From a virus: 30,162 nucleotides of DNA. A program made the position numbers and the translations under genes. Location of the stretch: positions 1 to 30,162 of the IMG/VR virus record IMGVR_UViG_3300027888_000011. The stretch is one strand, 5' to 3'. Each line of letters begins with the position of its first letter. Positions within the stretch are counted from its first letter, which is position 1. Below the pieces are notes generated by a model. The model was not told where the DNA came from. It saw only the letters and a list, made by a program, of their open reading frames with translations, and did no database searches. Of this stretch, positions 29,818 through 30,162 are shown piece after piece.

Positions 29818-29966
29818 TGACGCACCCCATTAAACGCTGCGTCAGGAATAATAATGGGTGTATTCAAACAGTACAAATAATATCAATCGGTTGCGTTAAA
29901 TTTAACTCATTTTTTTTCTGACGCAAGGTGCGTCAAAATGCGTCTTTTTGTTGACGCAGTGCGTCA
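29818..29966. promoter_or_regulatory. Operator array of TGACGCA/TGCGTCA inverted repeats
   Basis: Three inverted repeats share the same 7-base arm: 29818-29844 (arms 13 bases apart), 29919-29935 (TGACGCAAGGTGCGTCA, three-base spacer) and 29952-29966 (TGACGCAGTGCGTCA, one-base centre). Extra half-sites are at 29939-29944 (TGCGTC) and 29892-29898 (TGCGTTA, one mismatch). The last repeat covers the -35 and spacer of the rightward promoter. The differing spacing suggests one dimeric regulator that tolerates spacing, or a half-site-based protein. The regulator gene is not in the window. Confidence 0.7.
29826..29860. repeat. Imperfect inverted repeat around an operator arm
   Basis: CCCATTA (29826-29832) and TAATGGG (29852-29858) form an inverted repeat, extendable to CACC-CATTA against TAATGGGTG with one bulged C. 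It lies across the first TGACGCA pair and surrounds its right arm. It could form a hairpin, or be a second protein site. Its role is unknown. Confidence 0.4.
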
Positions 29967-29979
29967 GATACTATAGAAT
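29951..29979 (+). promoter_or_regulatory. Rightward promoter overlapping an operator
   Basis: The -35 TTGACG (29951-29956), a 17-base spacer and the -10 TAGAAT (29974-29979) each match five of six consensus bases. The perfect palindrome 29952-29966 covers the -35 and spacer, so a bound protein would block polymerase. GGAG at 29991-29994 then serves the ATG at 30001. Confidence 0.65.
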
Positions 29980-30000
29980 GTGGGGGAAATGGAGAACTTG

Positions 30001-30162
30001 ATGAGTAGAGAGCCAAGCGGGAAATGTTGTATAATTAATGGTCATCCTCAGCAAGGAATAATTGAAAGATTAATTCTTACTAATATCCCTAATAGAGAAA
30101 TCGCTAAAAGATACGGGTTATCAGAGGCTACCGTTCGTCGTCATAAGAATATCCATATGACC
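30001..30162 (+). CDS. HTH DNA-binding protein, possible small terminase (partial)
   Basis: The gene runs off the right edge after 54 codons. It starts MSREPSGKCC, followed by a short NGHPQQ segment and a helix-turn-helix with IPNREIAKRYGLSEATVRRH and a closing HK..H element. The pattern Cys-x(n)-HP, then I-A-x-R-Y/F-G-x-S, then RHxxxH is common in small phage proteins encoded by terminase operons and in some chromosomal regulators. Small terminase fits because the next genes, in circular order, would be large terminase and portal. A regulator of the neighbouring operators is the other reading. GGAG six bases before the ATG decides the start; TTG at 29998 is also in frame. Confidence 0.65.
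   Translation, partial: MSREPSGKCCIINGHPQQGIIERLILTNIPNREIAKRYGLSEATVRRHKNIHMT

Noticed and set aside
29818-29966. CRISPR array or tandem iteron origin
   Set aside because: Repeat units are only 7 bases, occur as inverted pairs with uneven spacing and have no spacer regularity.

Overview
This window is most of an AT-rich double-stranded DNA tailed-phage (or prophage) genome with a siphovirus-type plan. The tail genes follow the lambda order: tube protein, a frameshifted chaperone pair, tape measure, distal-tail protein, gpL-like Fe-S protein, NlpC/P60-like protein and gpJ-like protein. That order, together with signal peptides of Gram-negative style, suggests a Gram-negative host, but nothing here identifies the species. 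No integrase, CI-type repressor, tRNA, CRISPR array or insertion sequence was seen.

Layout. From 1 to 24569 nearly everything is on the + strand. It starts with the 3' end of a probable portal gene and an SPP1 gp7-like minor head protein. A non-coding leader follows, with large palindromes and a sigma54-like promoter motif. Next come a protease/scaffold gene, five small paralogous proteins, the major capsid protein and a sixth paralogue. Then come the neck, tail tube and terminator, the G/GT chaperones, tape measure, tail tip and gpJ-like protein, and a fibre with about fifteen 20-21-residue repeats. After an internal promoter there are two small proteins and six tandem paralogous fibre or receptor-binding candidates. 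An unknown 78-residue protein and a short SSB end this strand, and a terminator lies just beyond them.

From 29689 down to 24552 the genes are on the - strand and form a recombination and replication operon. In transcription order these are a PD-(D/E)XK nuclease, three small membrane or exported proteins, a coiled-coil protein, RecT, a replication-initiator candidate, a DnaC-like helicase loader and RusA. The two operons converge and overlap by 18 bp.

The 311-bp divergent region 29690-30000 is the control centre. It has a leftward promoter (TTGACA-17-TAAGAT), a rightward promoter (TTGACG-17-TAGAAT) and a family of TGACGCA/TGCGTCA inverted repeats, one of which overlaps the rightward promoter. 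The rightward promoter drives a gene cut by the window end, a CxHP/HTH protein of a type often found next to terminase genes. The window opens at the end of a probable portal gene. The simplest reading is therefore a circular or circularly permuted genome in which the large terminase and most of the portal lie in the short part not shown, making one very long late operon.

Most notable features: two unrelated six-member paralogue arrays (one around the capsid gene, one at the fibres); a clear -1 frameshift cassette; a nested scaffold start inside the protease gene; the operator array; a RecT ending in a sliding-clamp-like QxxLF motif beside an SSB with no acidic tail; and a trio of membrane or exported early proteins, two with CxxC motifs.
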